Below are positions 1 through 10,165 of a stretch of DNA of 64,000 bases, one piece after another. The notes below the pieces were generated by a model. The model saw only the letters and a list, made by a program, of their open reading frames with translations. It searched no databases and was not told the DNA's origin. Made by a program: the position numbers and the translations under genes. The DNA comes from PoT sp049331405 (lineage in GTDB: Bacteria > Planctomycetota > Planctomycetia > Isosphaerales > Isosphaeraceae), in contig NZ_CP186274.1 of assembly GCF_049331405.1 (NCBI RefSeq), positions 3,658,001 through 3,722,000 of the forward strand, written 5' to 3'. Numbering within the stretch: the first letter of the stretch is position 1; each line of letters starts with the position of its first letter.

Positions 1-326
1 TCCGAGAAGCCGATGGGCTGGCAATGAGCAGCCGAAACCGATATCTCTCGCCCGAACAGAGAGCCGCGGCGACGGTCCTTAGCCGGGCATTGTTCTCGGC
101 TCGCGATGCCGTGCATGCGGGATTGAGGCAAGGGGACCGGGTTCGACAGATTTTGCGGGAAACGATAGAATGCGAGAGGCTGGCGAACCTGGACTACGCC
201 GAGGTGGCCGACGCGGATACGCTCGAGCCGCTCGGCGACTGGGAACCCGGCCGTAGGGTCGTGGCACTCCTCGCGGTTAGGGTGGGGTCGACCCGTTTGA
301 TCGACAATCTCGTCTTGGCGGAATGA
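1..326 (+). CDS. panC: Pantoate--beta-alanine ligase, C-terminal fragment (5' end outside window)
   Basis: PanC joins pantoate and beta-alanine with ATP to give pantothenate, in the cytoplasm. Only the last ~108 codons are present; the frame runs from base 3. The fragment opens with R-E-A-D-G-L-A-M-S-S-R-N-R-Y-L-S, the strongly conserved PanC segment contacting ATP and pantoate, and ends with the typical V-G-x-T-R-L-I-D-N-x-x-L C-terminal strand. The ATG at 24 lies inside the conserved motif and is not the start. The stop is 6 bases before panD, so the two are very likely co-transcribed, and PanD makes the beta-alanine that PanC uses. Confidence 0.93.
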   Translation, partial: READGLAMSSRNRYLSPEQRAAATVLSRALFSARDAVHAGLRQGDRVRQILRETIECERLANLDYAEVADADTLEPLGDWEPGRRVVALLAVRVGSTRLIDNLVLAE

Positions 327-332
327 TGCGGG

Positions 333-722
333 ATGAGGCTCAAAGTTCTCAAAAGTAAGCTCCATCTCGCCACGGTGACGCGGAGCGACCTCCACTATCA
401 TGGAAGTCTCACGATCGATCCCGACTTGATGGACGCCGTGGGTTTCCTACCTTACGAGGCGATCCTGGTCAGCAACGTGGCGACCGGCTCCCGAGCTGAA
501 ACCTATATCTTGCCCGGGGTCCGCGGGCAGGGTCAGATCGAACTCAATGGCGCCATGGCGAGGATCGGTGCCGTCGGCGACCGCGTCATCATCATGGCGT
601 TCGCCGAATTCGATCAGGACGAAGTCGCCGGACACCAGCCATTGGTCGTCGCGCTCGATACCCATAACCGGATCGTCGAGCACATCGAATATCCCCCCAT
701 TCCGGGACCCATTCGCGTCTAA
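333..722 (+). CDS. panD: Aspartate 1-decarboxylase (pyruvoyl enzyme)
   Basis: Converts L-aspartate to beta-alanine for pantothenate and CoA synthesis. The 129-aa length is normal for the proenzyme. The self-cleavage site is intact at Gly24-Ser25 within H-Y-H-G-S, and Ser25 becomes the pyruvoyl group. Lys9 and the active-site pair Arg54/Tyr58 (G-S-R-x-x-T-Y) align with the well-studied E. coli enzyme. The GATG at 332-335 directly follows the panC stop region, and lgt begins 34 bases downstream with its own ribosome binding site. Nothing in the sequence looks damaged. Confidence 0.96.
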   Translation: MRLKVLKSKLHLATVTRSDLHYHGSLTIDPDLMDAVGFLPYEAILVSNVATGSRAETYILPGVRGQGQIELNGAMARIGAVGDRVIIMAFAEFDQDEVAGHQPLVVALDTHNRIVEHIEYPPIPGPIRV

Positions 723-756
723 GCCAGTCGGCCGACCGCTCGCTCAGGGAGGAAGT

Positions 757-1617
757 ATGCAGCAGGTCCTGTTCACAATCCCGATCCTAGGCGGGATCAA
801 AATCTTCGGCTACGGGATGATGCTGTTCTTCGCCTTCCTCGGCTCGACGTACCTTGCGTCCTGGCGTGCCGCGAAGGAGAAGCTTGATCCGGAGTTGCTC
901 AAGGACCTGGCCCTCTGGGTCTTCGTCGGCGGCCTGGTCGGGGCGAGGCTCTTTTACGTGATCCAGTACTGGGGCGATCGCGTCCGATCGATCGGGGACA
1001 TCTTCCGGATCTGGGAAGGGGGGATCGTCCTCTACGGGAGCATCATGGGAGGCACCGCCGCCTTCTTCGCCTACCGGTTCGTGCGCCCGTTCCCGCTCCG
1101 CCCATATCTCGATGTGGTCGCCCCATCCCTGGCCCTGGGAATCGCGCTGGGGCGGATCGGATGCTTTCTGAATGGCTGCTGCTATGGCGACCAGTGCGAC
1201 CTCCCGATCGCCGTGTCGTTCCCGAGGGAGTCCCCGCCGTGGCGGTCTCAGGAAATCCTGGGCATGATCCCGTCCACGGCCGCTCGCTCGCTCCCGGTAC
1301 ATCCCACGCAACTTTACTCGGCCATCGATGGTTTCCTATTGGTGGCACTCCTGTCTGCCTACTTCCCCTTGCGGAAGCGAGACGGGGAGGTCATGGCCAT
1401 GCTCATGGTGACTTATCCGATCACCCGGTTCCTCATCGAGTATCTTCGCAACGATGAGGGGGCTTACTTCGCGGGTCTGACGATCTCGCAGAACATCAGC
1501 GTCGCTCTGTTCGTCTGGGGGATCTGGTTCTGGCGTTACCTGAGCCGGCAACCGCTCGAGCGTTATGCCGATCATCTAAAGTCGGGGACACTCGAGCCCA
1601 TCGCCGGGGTTTCTTGA
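757..1617 (+). CDS. lgt: Prolipoprotein diacylglyceryl transferase
   Basis: Integral membrane enzyme that transfers diacylglycerol from phosphatidylglycerol to the lipobox cysteine of prelipoproteins. The ATG at 757 is chosen because GGGAGGA lies at 747-753 and the protein then starts at the usual place (286 aa). An upstream in-frame extension overlaps panD and is spurious. Several hydrophobic segments are visible. The Lgt signature is present as G-R-I-G-C-F-L-N-G-C-C-Y-G (about residues 132-144), and H-P-T-Q-L-Y lies further on. Two positions differ from the E. coli pattern: the H-G-G loop reads L-Y-G-S, and the N-G-E glutamate is Cys. Whether this is usual for planctomycetes needs an alignment. 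Confidence 0.93.
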   Translation: MQQVLFTIPILGGIKIFGYGMMLFFAFLGSTYLASWRAAKEKLDPELLKDLALWVFVGGLVGARLFYVIQYWGDRVRSIGDIFRIWEGGIVLYGSIMGGTAAFFAYRFVRPFPLRPYLDVVAPSLALGIALGRIGCFLNGCCYGDQCDLPIAVSFPRESPPWRSQEILGMIPSTAARSLPVHPTQLYSAIDGFLLVALLSAYFPLRKRDGEVMAMLMVTYPITRFLIEYLRNDEGAYFAGLTISQNISVALFVWGIWFWRYLSRQPLERYADHLKSGTLEPIAGVS

Positions 1618-1672
1618 GCGGCGAGGTGTCTCGAGTTTGACTTGCGACCATCCATGAAGGATGCTGTAGCCG

Positions 1673-1694
1673 TCCCGACGCGAGGTCGTCGGGA
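1673..1694 (+). terminator. Possible terminator hairpin after lgt
   Basis: An 8-bp inverted repeat (TCCCGACG / CGTCGGGA) encloses a 6-base loop, 56 bases beyond the lgt stop. There is no U tract, so rho-independent termination is uncertain. The position between lgt and the kinase promoter fits. Confidence 0.35.
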
Positions 1695-1809
1695 TATGTT
1701 CGGTATCGGGTCGGCTCCGATGAAATAAATGGCTCCTGGAAATCGCCGCCGATCTCCAAGAGCCTGCGGATGATACCGCGATTGGTATCCACCGAGTTCC
1801 TCCGGTCGG

Positions 1810-1839
1810 TTGACAGCGAAGATCGCGATCACCTATAGT
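1810..1839 (+). promoter_or_regulatory. Sigma-70-type promoter for the kinase gene
   Basis: TTGACA at 1810-1815 and TATAGT at 1834-1839 are separated by 18 bases. The match to housekeeping consensus is close, which stands out in this GC-rich DNA. Transcription would begin near 1846, leaving a leader of about 105 bases before the kinase ATG at 1953. This makes the in-frame TTG at 1839, inside the -10 element, impossible as a start. Confidence 0.6.
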
Positions 1840-1952
1840 TGAGCGGACTCGACGCGATTGCATGCACCTTTCTTATCGCGTCGTCCACGCATTCAGCGTG
1901 TTCATGGATGTGCTCCGGGGAAATCGGTCCCCTACTACGAGAGACCTGCCCG

Positions 1953-4900
1953 ATGCTGGAGCCGGACCCTACCCTCCGTCCTCAACACCCCGAATCTTCG
2001 GATTCACACCGGGGCGGTGCGCAAGCGGGTGGCCGGGACTCGAGGGTCGACGACTCTCCCACAGTTCGCAGCGGCTCCTCCGCACGCAAATCGAGGGCGG
2101 TCCTGGGCACGACTTCCGTGCCACTTCCCGTGGCCGGAGACCGAATCGAATCTTTCGAACTCGAGGAGGCGATCGGGGCCGGGGGCATGGGGGCGGTCTT
2201 CCGGGCGCTTGACACACGCCTGGATCGTCACGTCGCCCTGAAGATCCTGCCTCCTGAGCAGGCGATCGACCCCGAAGTCGTCCAGCGCTTCTACCAAGAA
2301 GGGCGCGCGGCGGCTCGACTCGATCACGAGAACATCGCCCGCGTCTACACGATCGACCACGATCAGAAGTATCATTTCATCGCCTTCGAATACATCGAGG
2401 GGACTACGATCCGCCAGCGCGTGGAACGTAACGGCCCGCTGCCGATCGACGAGGCGATCAATTTCACGCTCCAGATCGCCGGTGCTCTCGTCCACGCGGC
2501 GGAACGGGGCGTCGTCCATCGCGACATCAAGCCCTCGAACATCATCGTGACCCCCCACGGGCGGGCCAAGCTCGTCGACATGGGGCTGGCCCGAAGTTTC
2601 GAGCGAGGGAGCGATGACGGGCTCACCCAGAGCGGCATGACGCTGGGCACCTTCGACTACATCAGCCCCGAGCAGGCGAGGGATCCCCGGGACGTCGACG
2701 TGAGGAGCGACCTTTATTCGCTCGGATGCACGCTCTTTCATATGCTGACGGGACGCCCCCCGTTCCCCGAGGGGACGGTGCTGCAGAAGCTCCTCCAGCA
2801 TCAGGAAGACACGCCCCCCGACGTGCGCTCCTTGAATCCGGCGGTCCCGACGGACCTGGCGAACATCCTGGTCAAGCTCATGGCCAAGGACCCGGATCGC
2901 CGGTATCAGACCCCCGAGCAACTCGTCCGGGACCTCTTGACCGTCGCCGGGGCGTTGGGCCTGCGTTCGGTCAGCCCCGAGGGCCTGACCTGGATGGCGG
3001 CGTCTCACACCCCGACCTGGGAGCGGCACCTGGTCTGGGGCGTTCCGACGCTCGCGCTGGCCCTCGTCGTGGCCGGCCTGGTCTGGGTCGGTCAGGATAC
3101 GGACTCGCAACGTGGGCGGCCCTTCATCCCCGAGAATTATGCGAAGGCCGCGACGCCGGTCGCGAGCCCGACCGGCAAGGTCGCGGAACCTGGCGGGGCG
3201 AATCTGGCAGTGACCACGCCCCCCGCGCCCGTCGTCACTAAGACTCAGACCGGTCAGACTCGCTCCTCGGCCCCTCGCGAGCGGATGGTCGATTCGACCG
3301 AGGATCTCCTGGCGGTCCTCGCCGAGCTCCCGCCGCGGTCGGTCGTCGTACTGAGCGACGACGGGCCCTATGAAATCGGCAGGAACCGAAGTTCGAGAGC
3401 CCTGACGCGTCTCGTACAGCGAGACTTGGTCCTGAAGGCGGATGCCGGCGTGCATCCCGTCCTGACGTTCTCGCGCGAGCCCGGACTCGCCGGGAAGCCC
3501 CCGCCGGCCTTGCTCGACTTCCAGGGGGGCCACATCATGATCGAAGGCCTGGAGTTCGCCGCGGAGCCGCCGGATCGCGGCGATAGCTGGGCCTCGATCC
3601 GCACCGAGGACACCGAGCTGACCTTGAGGCGCTGCGTCTTCCGCTGGCCCGCCGGCCGCGGTCGATCCGATCGCGTCTCGGCGGTCCAGGTCCGCGTGAC
3701 CGGGACGGAGAACCGGGCGCCCGCGACTCAGGCCGATGCCTGCCACTTCGATGGCGGCGGTCAGGTGGGGATCCATGCCCAGGGCGCGGCCGAGGTCTCG
3801 CTCCGGGACTGCACGTTCGGGGTTGCCGAGCCCGCCATCTGGTTCGACAACCCGAAGGCCGACTCGCTTGTCCCGGCCGACCTCTGGCTCCGCCACGTCA
3901 GCGCTTTCGCCAGTGAAGGGGGAATCCTGCGTGTCGAAGGCACGGCCTTGCGTGTCCGGGCGGAAGACTCGGTCTTCGCCCCGATCCGCGACACGGCATC
4001 CGGCACGCTCCTGGCCTGCGACTCGCCCGACGACCTTGAGTGGCGAGGTCGCGCCAACCTATATTCACGGATCTCGACCTTCCTCCAGCCGATCGGAAGT
4101 CAGTCGCAACGCGAGCCCATCCGAGGCTGGTCGGCCTGGTCCGATTCGCCGGCTACGGCTCGCGAGAGCGGCTCTAGCTATGTGCCGACGCGCGTTTGGG
4201 AAGAGGCGGATCCACAACTCTACCTGGCCCAGGCCGAGGAGAATCCTTCGAGGGCGTTCCATCTTGCCTCGTTGCTACCGAAGACTCGAGACCTGGGGGC
4301 AAGGCAGGGGCCCTTCGGCACCTTGATCTCTCATGACTCTTCGGTCGCCAAGTCGACGCTGGCGCAACGCGAGAACCCGCCCTCGACTTCGATCCCGGCC
4401 GAGCGAGGTTCTCCCGCTTCCCGCGAGGTGGCGACGAGTCCTGTTATCACGCCGCCGCAGCCTACCAGCGACACCGCGATCGCTAAGGCGAATGACGTGG
4501 CGAAGATGCCGGAAATGCCCGTGATGCCTCCGATGGATCCCCAGGAAGCCTTCGAGCCGACGGCCTCAAGCCCCGTCAATGATAAGGCCCAGGGGCAGGG
4601 CAGCGAGAACCTGGCGGCGAGGACGACTGATTCGCAAGTCGACCCTGAGGTCTTGCGGACGGCCGAGCAGTTCCTGAACGCCCTCAAGCAGACCGACCCC
4701 CATCACGGAGTCTTGCGCATCGCGGCCGATGCCGACTGGGAGCTGCCCGGCCAGGTACTCGACGGCGGCATCAGGCGTGTGGTCCGTGCCGAACCAGGCT
4801 CGAAGCGACCTCGAATCCGATTCCGTCCTCCCCCGACCGATCCCAAGATGCCCACGGCGTGGTCGGTCTGGATCGAGCTCCGCTCGGGTGTCCTTCAACT

Positions 4901-5762
4901 CGAGGGTATCGACCTCGTTTTGTCCCAGGCCGATGCGCCCCGACAGGGGCGCTGGGGGGCGTTCGCCGTCTGGTCGGGGGCCGACCTGAACTTATCGGAT
5001 TGCACCGTGACGATCGAAGGCCGTGACGCTCAATCTGCCTTGATCGTGATCTCCAGCCTGGAGCCGGGTCGGGAGGAGAAGCAAGGTCTGGAATCCTCCG
5101 CCGCCCTCGTGAAGCTCTCGGATTCGTTGATCCGAGGGGGTGGAGACCTCGCGGATGTCTATCCCGGCAGGCGGCTCGACCTGGAATTGGCGGACGCCGT
5201 CATCGCCCTGGGAGGCAGCCTGCTTCACGCACACGGCTCTCCACGCGACCAAGCCCCCGAGACGATGAAGTTGACGCTGAGCCAGGTAACGGCCAAGGTG
5301 GCCGGTGGACTCGTCCTGCTCGAGAGTGCCCCCGAGGAGCCGGAATTGCCCGTGGCTGACGTTCGCGTCCGCGACTCGATCCTGGCCACGACTCCGCAGG
5401 GGGCTCCGCTCTTCCGCGTCGACGGACAGGGGACCCTTGCCGCCCTCAGGGACCGGATCAAATGGGAGGGGCACGGCGTGGCCTATCACGAGATCAACGC
5501 CTATCGCCGCGACCAATCCTCGCAGGTCGGCTCGATCCCGAACATTTATGACCGCCCCTCGTGGATGGTGGCGGTCGGCACCAAGGAAGCCTCGCCGATC
5601 CACGACGACGTCAAGTTTGCCCGGAAGTGGGAGCCGGAGCGTGAGCCCTGGACCCTGACCCGAAGCGACGTCGAACTCGCCTCTGAGAGCCCGGCCCTCC
5701 GAGCCGGCGCCGACCTCCAGCAAGTCCCGGATGCGCCTGCGAGTTCTCCTTCGAGCCGTTAA
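1953..5762 (+). CDS. Membrane-anchored Ser/Thr protein kinase with two beta-helix-like extracytoplasmic modules
   Basis: A Hanks-type kinase of 1269 aa. The kinase domain lies at about residues 65-335: P-loop G-A-G-G-M-G-A-V-F (~75), lysine in V-A-L-K-I-L (~97), catalytic loop H-R-D-I-K-P-S-N (~189), then D-M-G-L-A and G-T-F-D-Y-I-S-P-E-Q-A. One transmembrane helix follows (~359-380). The remainder is extracytoplasmic: a low-complexity Thr/Pro/Ala linker, a module at ~460-790 and a related module at ~895-1250. Both modules carry periodic strand-turn units typical of right-handed beta-helix (pectate-lyase-like) folds. ATG 1953 is downstream of a good promoter; a second ATG at 1908 is possible. 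The ligand and substrates cannot be told from sequence. Confidence 0.88.
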   Translation: MLEPDPTLRPQHPESSDSHRGGAQAGGRDSRVDDSPTVRSGSSARKSRAVLGTTSVPLPVAGDRIESFELEEAIGAGGMGAVFRALDTRLDRHVALKILPPEQAIDPEVVQRFYQEGRAAARLDHENIARVYTIDHDQKYHFIAFEYIEGTTIRQRVERNGPLPIDEAINFTLQIAGALVHAAERGVVHRDIKPSNIIVTPHGRAKLVDMGLARSFERGSDDGLTQSGMTLGTFDYISPEQARDPRDVDVRSDLYSLGCTLFHMLTGRPPFPEGTVLQKLLQHQEDTPPDVRSLNPAVPTDLANILVKLMAKDPDRRYQTPEQLVRDLLTVAGALGLRSVSPEGLTWMAASHTPTWERHLVWGVPTLALALVVAGLVWVGQDTDSQRGRPFIPENYAKAATPVASPTGKVAEPGGANLAVTTPPAPVVTKTQTGQTRSSAPRERMVDSTEDLLAVLAELPPRSVVVLSDDGPYEIGRNRSSRALTRLVQRDLVLKADAGVHPVLTFSREPGLAGKPPPALLDFQGGHIMIEGLEFAAEPPDRGDSWASIRTEDTELTLRRCVFRWPAGRGRSDRVSAVQVRVTGTENRAPATQADACHFDGGGQVGIHAQGAAEVSLRDCTFGVAEPAIWFDNPKADSLVPADLWLRHVSAFASEGGILRVEGTALRVRAEDSVFAPIRDTASGTLLACDSPDDLEWRGRANLYSRISTFLQPIGSQSQREPIRGWSAWSDSPATARESGSSYVPTRVWEEADPQLYLAQAEENPSRAFHLASLLPKTRDLGARQGPFGTLISHDSSVAKSTLAQRENPPSTSIPAERGSPASREVATSPVITPPQPTSDTAIAKANDVAKMPEMPVMPPMDPQEAFEPTASSPVNDKAQGQGSENLAARTTDSQVDPEVLRTAEQFLNALKQTDPHHGVLRIAADADWELPGQVLDGGIRRVVRAEPGSKRPRIRFRPPPTDPKMPTAWSVWIELRSGVLQLEGIDLVLSQADAPRQGRWGAFAVWSGADLNLSDCTVTIEGRDAQSALIVISSLEPGREEKQGLESSAALVKLSDSLIRGGGDLADVYPGRRLDLELADAVIALGGSLLHAHGSPRDQAPETMKLTLSQVTAKVAGGLVLLESAPEEPELPVADVRVRDSILATTPQGAPLFRVDGQGTLAALRDRIKWEGHGVAYHEINAYRRDQSSQVGSIPNIYDRPSWMVAVGTKEASPIHDDVKFARKWEPEREPWTLTRSDVELASESPALRAGADLQQVPDAPASSPSSR

Positions 5763-5764
5763 AT

Positions 5765-5783
5765 CCAGGTATGGTTGACCTGG
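5765..5783. terminator. Small hairpin between converging kinase and MnmE-like genes
   Basis: CCAGGT and ACCTGG form a 6-bp stem with a 7-base loop, in the 31 bases between two convergent stop codons. It is weak and lacks a U tract. It is listed because nothing else could separate the transcripts. Confidence 0.25.
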
Positions 5784-5793
5784 CTCGGCCTCA

Positions 5794-6939
5794 TCACGAC
5801 GGCCGGAGCAAGGTTTCGAGTCGCCGTGCGGCCTCCTGCCCTTCATCGCGGTAGAGTAGGAGTTGGGCTTCGCTCAAGACCTGGAGATGGATCCGACGAA
5901 ACGGTATGGCCGCCCCGGGGGATGGGGCGTTCGGCACCAGCCGAGTGACGATGTGTGCCACAAGTTGCTCGATTCCGTCACCGCGCTCGGCCGAGATCGC
6001 GATGCAACCAGGCGGTGGTGACCAGTCGTGGGGCAGGTCACACTTATTGGCCACGATGATCGGCTGATCCTGCTGGTCGATGAGGTCGCGATCCGCGTCG
6101 GCCAAGGGCCGAGAGAGGTCGAGCACGACGATCGCGAGGTCAGACTCCTGGTGCTGAGCACGCGATAGCTCGATCCCGGATCGTTCGATGACGTCGCCTG
6201 CCTCTCGAATCCCGGCCGTGTCGGAAAGCTCGACGGGCCAGCCATCGAAGGCTGTCCGAAATGTCACGACGTCGCGGGTGGTTCCCGGGGTTGGGTCGAC
6301 GATCGCTCGATCGTAGCCCGCGAGGCGATTGAGGAGCCGACTCTTGCCGACGTTGGGCCTGCCGGCGAGAGAGACTCGCCAGCCATGGATCAGGCGAAGC
6401 CCGACCTGCGCACCGCGGACGATCAGGGAGTCGAGTGCCGACTTGCCGAGTTCATGGTCTTGACGGATCAGCGAGGCGATCCGAGCGATTTCCTCTTCGA
6501 GCTTGCCCCGAGACTGTTCCAGGAGGATCTCGGCCGTCCTGACGGTCGTCGCCTGCATCAGGTCGACTTCCGCCTCGGCCTGGATTCTCGAAGGGGCGGA
6601 CGATTTCACCCAAGCCACGGGTCGGCGTTCCTCGGCACCTGCGGCGAGGAAAGCCGCCAGCACGATCCCGCGCGCGGCATGGCCGCCGTGGCAATGGACC
6701 TCGATCTCGTCGGGAGCCTCATGGACCCGGACGACGACGACCTCGTCCCCCAATCCGGCGCCGATCCGGCCGAATCGGGGGCGGTTGACGGGCGTCTCCT
6801 TGAGCCCACCCCCGACGAGGGGGCGGAAGACCGAGTTGGTGAGCTCGACGGCATCTTCACCCCAGGCCTTGATGACCGAGATGGCGCCTCGCCCCTCACC
6901 AGTCAGGACGCAGACCTTCGCCCGATTCGACTCGCTCAT
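5794..6939 (-). CDS. MnmE/TrmE-like GTPase lacking the C-terminal cysteine motif
   Basis: Related to MnmE, the GTPase that with MnmG modifies wobble uridines in tRNA. The N-terminal TrmE fold is recognisable (G-R-G-A-I-S-V-I; E-I-E-V-H-C-H-G-G). The G domain is complete: G-R-P-N-V-G-K-S (193-200), P-G-T-T-R-D (218-223), D-T-A-G (240-243), N-K-C-D (298-301), S-A (316-317). The protein has only 381 aa against ~450. It lacks the F-T-x-R-A-F-x-N-G loop that normally follows the H-G-G strand, and it ends without the C-[IV]-G-K tail carrying the catalytic cysteine. The ATG at 6939 begins M-S-E-S-N-R. It is last in the rpmA-obgE-coaX operon, 46 bases after coaX. It may be a repurposed paralogue. Confidence 0.8.
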   Translation of the reverse strand: MSESNRAKVCVLTGEGRGAISVIKAWGEDAVELTNSVFRPLVGGGLKETPVNRPRFGRIGAGLGDEVVVVRVHEAPDEIEVHCHGGHAARGIVLAAFLAAGAEERRPVAWVKSSAPSRIQAEAEVDLMQATTVRTAEILLEQSRGKLEEEIARIASLIRQDHELGKSALDSLIVRGAQVGLRLIHGWRVSLAGRPNVGKSRLLNRLAGYDRAIVDPTPGTTRDVVTFRTAFDGWPVELSDTAGIREAGDVIERSGIELSRAQHQESDLAIVVLDLSRPLADADRDLIDQQDQPIIVANKCDLPHDWSPPPGCIAISAERGDGIEQLVAHIVTRLVPNAPSPGAAIPFRRIHLQVLSEAQLLLYRDEGQEAARRLETLLRPS

Positions 6940-6985
6940 GGTGATTTTCCGAGCCCTGGGCCGGGTAACCTCGAGGAGCGTAGGC

Positions 6986-7747
6986 TCAACCCTTGAGGTC
7001 GTCCGACGCCATGATCCGAGCCAGCCCTTGTAGCACGAGGTCGGGGACGACGGACGACGATGGCCAGGTGATTGCCGGTGCCAGGGTCGCGGCATCTCCC
7101 CCCGTCCAGACCAGCCATGGAAGCGATTTGAACGAGGCCGCCTGGTGCGTCAAGAGCTCTCGGACTGCCCCGACGACGCCCCAGAAGATCCCGGCCTCGA
7201 GCGCAGGCAGCGTCGAGGCTCCCCAGGCCGGTGGTGCTTCTCGGGGGACGACCAGCGGCAACTGGGCCGTCTGCAGATGGAGGGCCCGCGCCGCGAGTCC
7301 CAGACCAGGGGCGATGGCGCCGCCTTGCCAGGTTCCGGTTTCATCGACGCGTTCCACCGTGATGGCGGTCCCGCACGAGACGATGATGCCCGGCGGATCC
7401 GGGTTCTGCGCCACGGCCGCCGAGACGGCCAGGGCCCGATCGGCACCGGTGATCTGCGGGTGCTCCAGCGCGTGCTTGACCGGGACTTCGGCCGCCGATC
7501 GGAACCAGCGAAGCTCCATCCGGCCGAACGACGTCAGGGAATTCCCGAGCACCTCGGCCACCGGTGGGTTCACCGAGGAGATGTACCACCGGGCCGGGTC
7601 GTTTGAGGGATTCCAGCTCGACCACGTCGACGCCCAGGAACGAGGGTCGTTGAGGGGGAGCGTCGCGGACTCGACGACGTTGCACGCGGCGTCGAGCCTG
7701 CCCCACTTGAGCCGAGAGTTGCCGAGGTCGGCGACGATGCGAAGCAC
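6986..7747 (-). CDS. coaX: Type III pantothenate kinase
   Basis: Phosphorylates pantothenate, the first committed step to CoA. It belongs to the acetate/sugar kinase-like (ASKHA) fold and has 253 aa, a normal length. Visible motifs are the phosphate-binding D-L-G-N-S-R-L-K-W-G (7-16), G-A-D-R (101-104, holding the proposed catalytic Asp) and S-C-G-T-A-I-T (124-130). The last is usually D-x-G-T-A-x-T; the Asp, linked in the family to monovalent cation binding, is Ser here. The substrate loop G-G-A-I-A-P-G-L follows. The start is 4 bases after the obgE stop, so translation is probably coupled. No other pantothenate kinase is in the window. Confidence 0.87.
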   Translation of the reverse strand: MLRIVADLGNSRLKWGRLDAACNVVESATLPLNDPRSWASTWSSWNPSNDPARWYISSVNPPVAEVLGNSLTSFGRMELRWFRSAAEVPVKHALEHPQITGADRALAVSAAVAQNPDPPGIIVSCGTAITVERVDETGTWQGGAIAPGLGLAARALHLQTAQLPLVVPREAPPAWGASTLPALEAGIFWGVVGAVRELLTHQAASFKSLPWLVWTGGDAATLAPAITWPSSSVVPDLVLQGLARIMASDDLKG

Positions 7748-7751
7748 GAGA

Positions 7752-9091
<1,340 letters not shown>

Positions 9092-9350
9092 AGCTCTTGC
9101 GTCCTTCGTCTCGTTTCCGGAACCGAAGCGAAAGCCGCTTCTGAGGGCATTCCGCGTCTCGGTCATGCTTGACCAAAGGGACTATGTTACAACGGGCGAC
9201 CTGCCGTCGACAAGGGAACTTCGTCTCGACATGCATTGTCGCCCGGATCGTCAGCGCATCCTCGACCGTCACGCTTGCGTCGACGGGGGAGCGAGGGGCA
9301 AGATAATGGTCGTTCCTGCCCTGCTTCATGTGATCGGAGAGTCCTCGTCG

Positions 9351-10052
9351 ATGTCGAGCGAACCGAAGAAAGCCGTCGTCCTGCTCAGCGGAGGGCTCGA
9401 CTCGACGACCGTGCTCGCCGAGGCGATCGCGGCCGGGTTCACGCCGTATGCCCTGACGATCCTCTACGGCCAGAGGCATCTCGCCGAACTCGAAGCTGCC
9501 AGGCGAGTTGCCCGCACGATGTCGGTCGCGAAGCACGTCGAGCAGCAGATCGACCTCCGTGCCTTCGGGGGGAGTGCCCTGACCTCGGATCTGGAGGTCC
9601 CCAAGGACCGCAGCGACGAGTCGATGGCCACGGGGATCCCGATCACGTACGTCCCCGCCCGCAACACCGTCTTCCTCTCGCTGGCTCTGGCCTGGGCCGA
9701 GACGCTCGGTGCCTTCGACATTTTCGTCGGCGTCAACTGCGTCGATTACTCGGGGTATCCCGACTGTCGCCCTGAATACCTGCGAGCCTTCGAAAACCTG
9801 GCCAACCTGGCCACCAAGGCCGGCGTTGAAGGGACCGGTCGGTTCACGATTCACGCCCCGCTGCTCCTGCTGACCAAGGAGCAAATTATCAGCAGGGGCC
9901 GCGAACTGGGCATCGACTACGGCATGACCCACTCATGCTACGATCCGACGCCCGATGGCACGTCCTGCGGCCATTGCGACGCCTGCCAACTCCGTTTGCA
10001 AGCCTTCGCCAAGCTTGGCCTGACGGATCCCATCCCTTACGTCCAGGGTTGA
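9351..10052 (+). CDS. queC: 7-cyano-7-deazaguanine synthase
   Basis: Makes preQ0 from 7-carboxy-7-deazaguanine with ATP and ammonia, en route to queuosine in tRNA. The ATP-pyrophosphatase loop [10 protein letters not shown] is near the N-terminus. P-A-R-N-T-V-F-L-S and [11 protein letters not shown] are family signatures. The C-terminal zinc site is complete: C-Y-D-P..., then [11 protein letters not shown] 9351 is preferred, with GGAGAG at 9335-9340; it gives 233 aa, typical for QueC. Upstream in-frame codons reach 9165 but read as leader. No other queuosine genes are adjacent. Confidence 0.95.
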   Translation: MSSEPKKAVVLLSGGLDSTTVLAEAIAAGFTPYALTILYGQRHLAELEAARRVARTMSVAKHVEQQIDLRAFGGSALTSDLEVPKDRSDESMATGIPITYVPARNTVFLSLALAWAETLGAFDIFVGVNCVDYSGYPDCRPEYLRAFENLANLATKAGVEGTGRFTIHAPLLLLTKEQIISRGRELGIDYGMTHSCYDPTPDGTSCGHCDACQLRLQAFAKLGLTDPIPYVQG

Positions 10053-10073
10053 ATCAACGTCCAGCGTTGAATC
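10040..10073. repeat. Tandem near-identical 16-mer at the queC stop
   Basis: CGTCCAGGGTTGAATC (10040-10055) is followed, 18 bases on, by CGTCCAGCGTTGAATC (10058-10073), with one mismatch. The first copy contains the last queC codons and stop. The second lies in the leader to the terminator. This looks like a small local duplication. Confidence 0.6.
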
Positions 10074-10086
10074 GTGCGATCTAACG

Positions 10087-10136
10087 AAAAAAAGCCTGGA
10101 AGGGCCGGTTTGATCACCGCCCAGCCAGGCTTTTTT
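10087..10136. terminator. Intrinsic terminator after queC, bidirectional
   Basis: AAAAAAAGCCTGG (10087-10099) pairs with CCAGGCTTTTTT (10125-10136) around a 25-base loop that has some further pairing. The stem is flanked by A and T tracts, so it can work in both directions. It separates queC from the convergent secreted-protein gene and is the most canonical terminator in the window. Confidence 0.9.
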
Positions 10137-10165
10137 ATTATTCCCCACGATGAGAAGTCACGCGC

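Noticed and set aside
2004..3896. 630-codon open frame on the minus strand inside the kinase gene
   Set aside because: It is a GC-rich shadow: the opposite strand has a kinase with every catalytic motif, and the antisense peptide has only charged low-complexity sequence.
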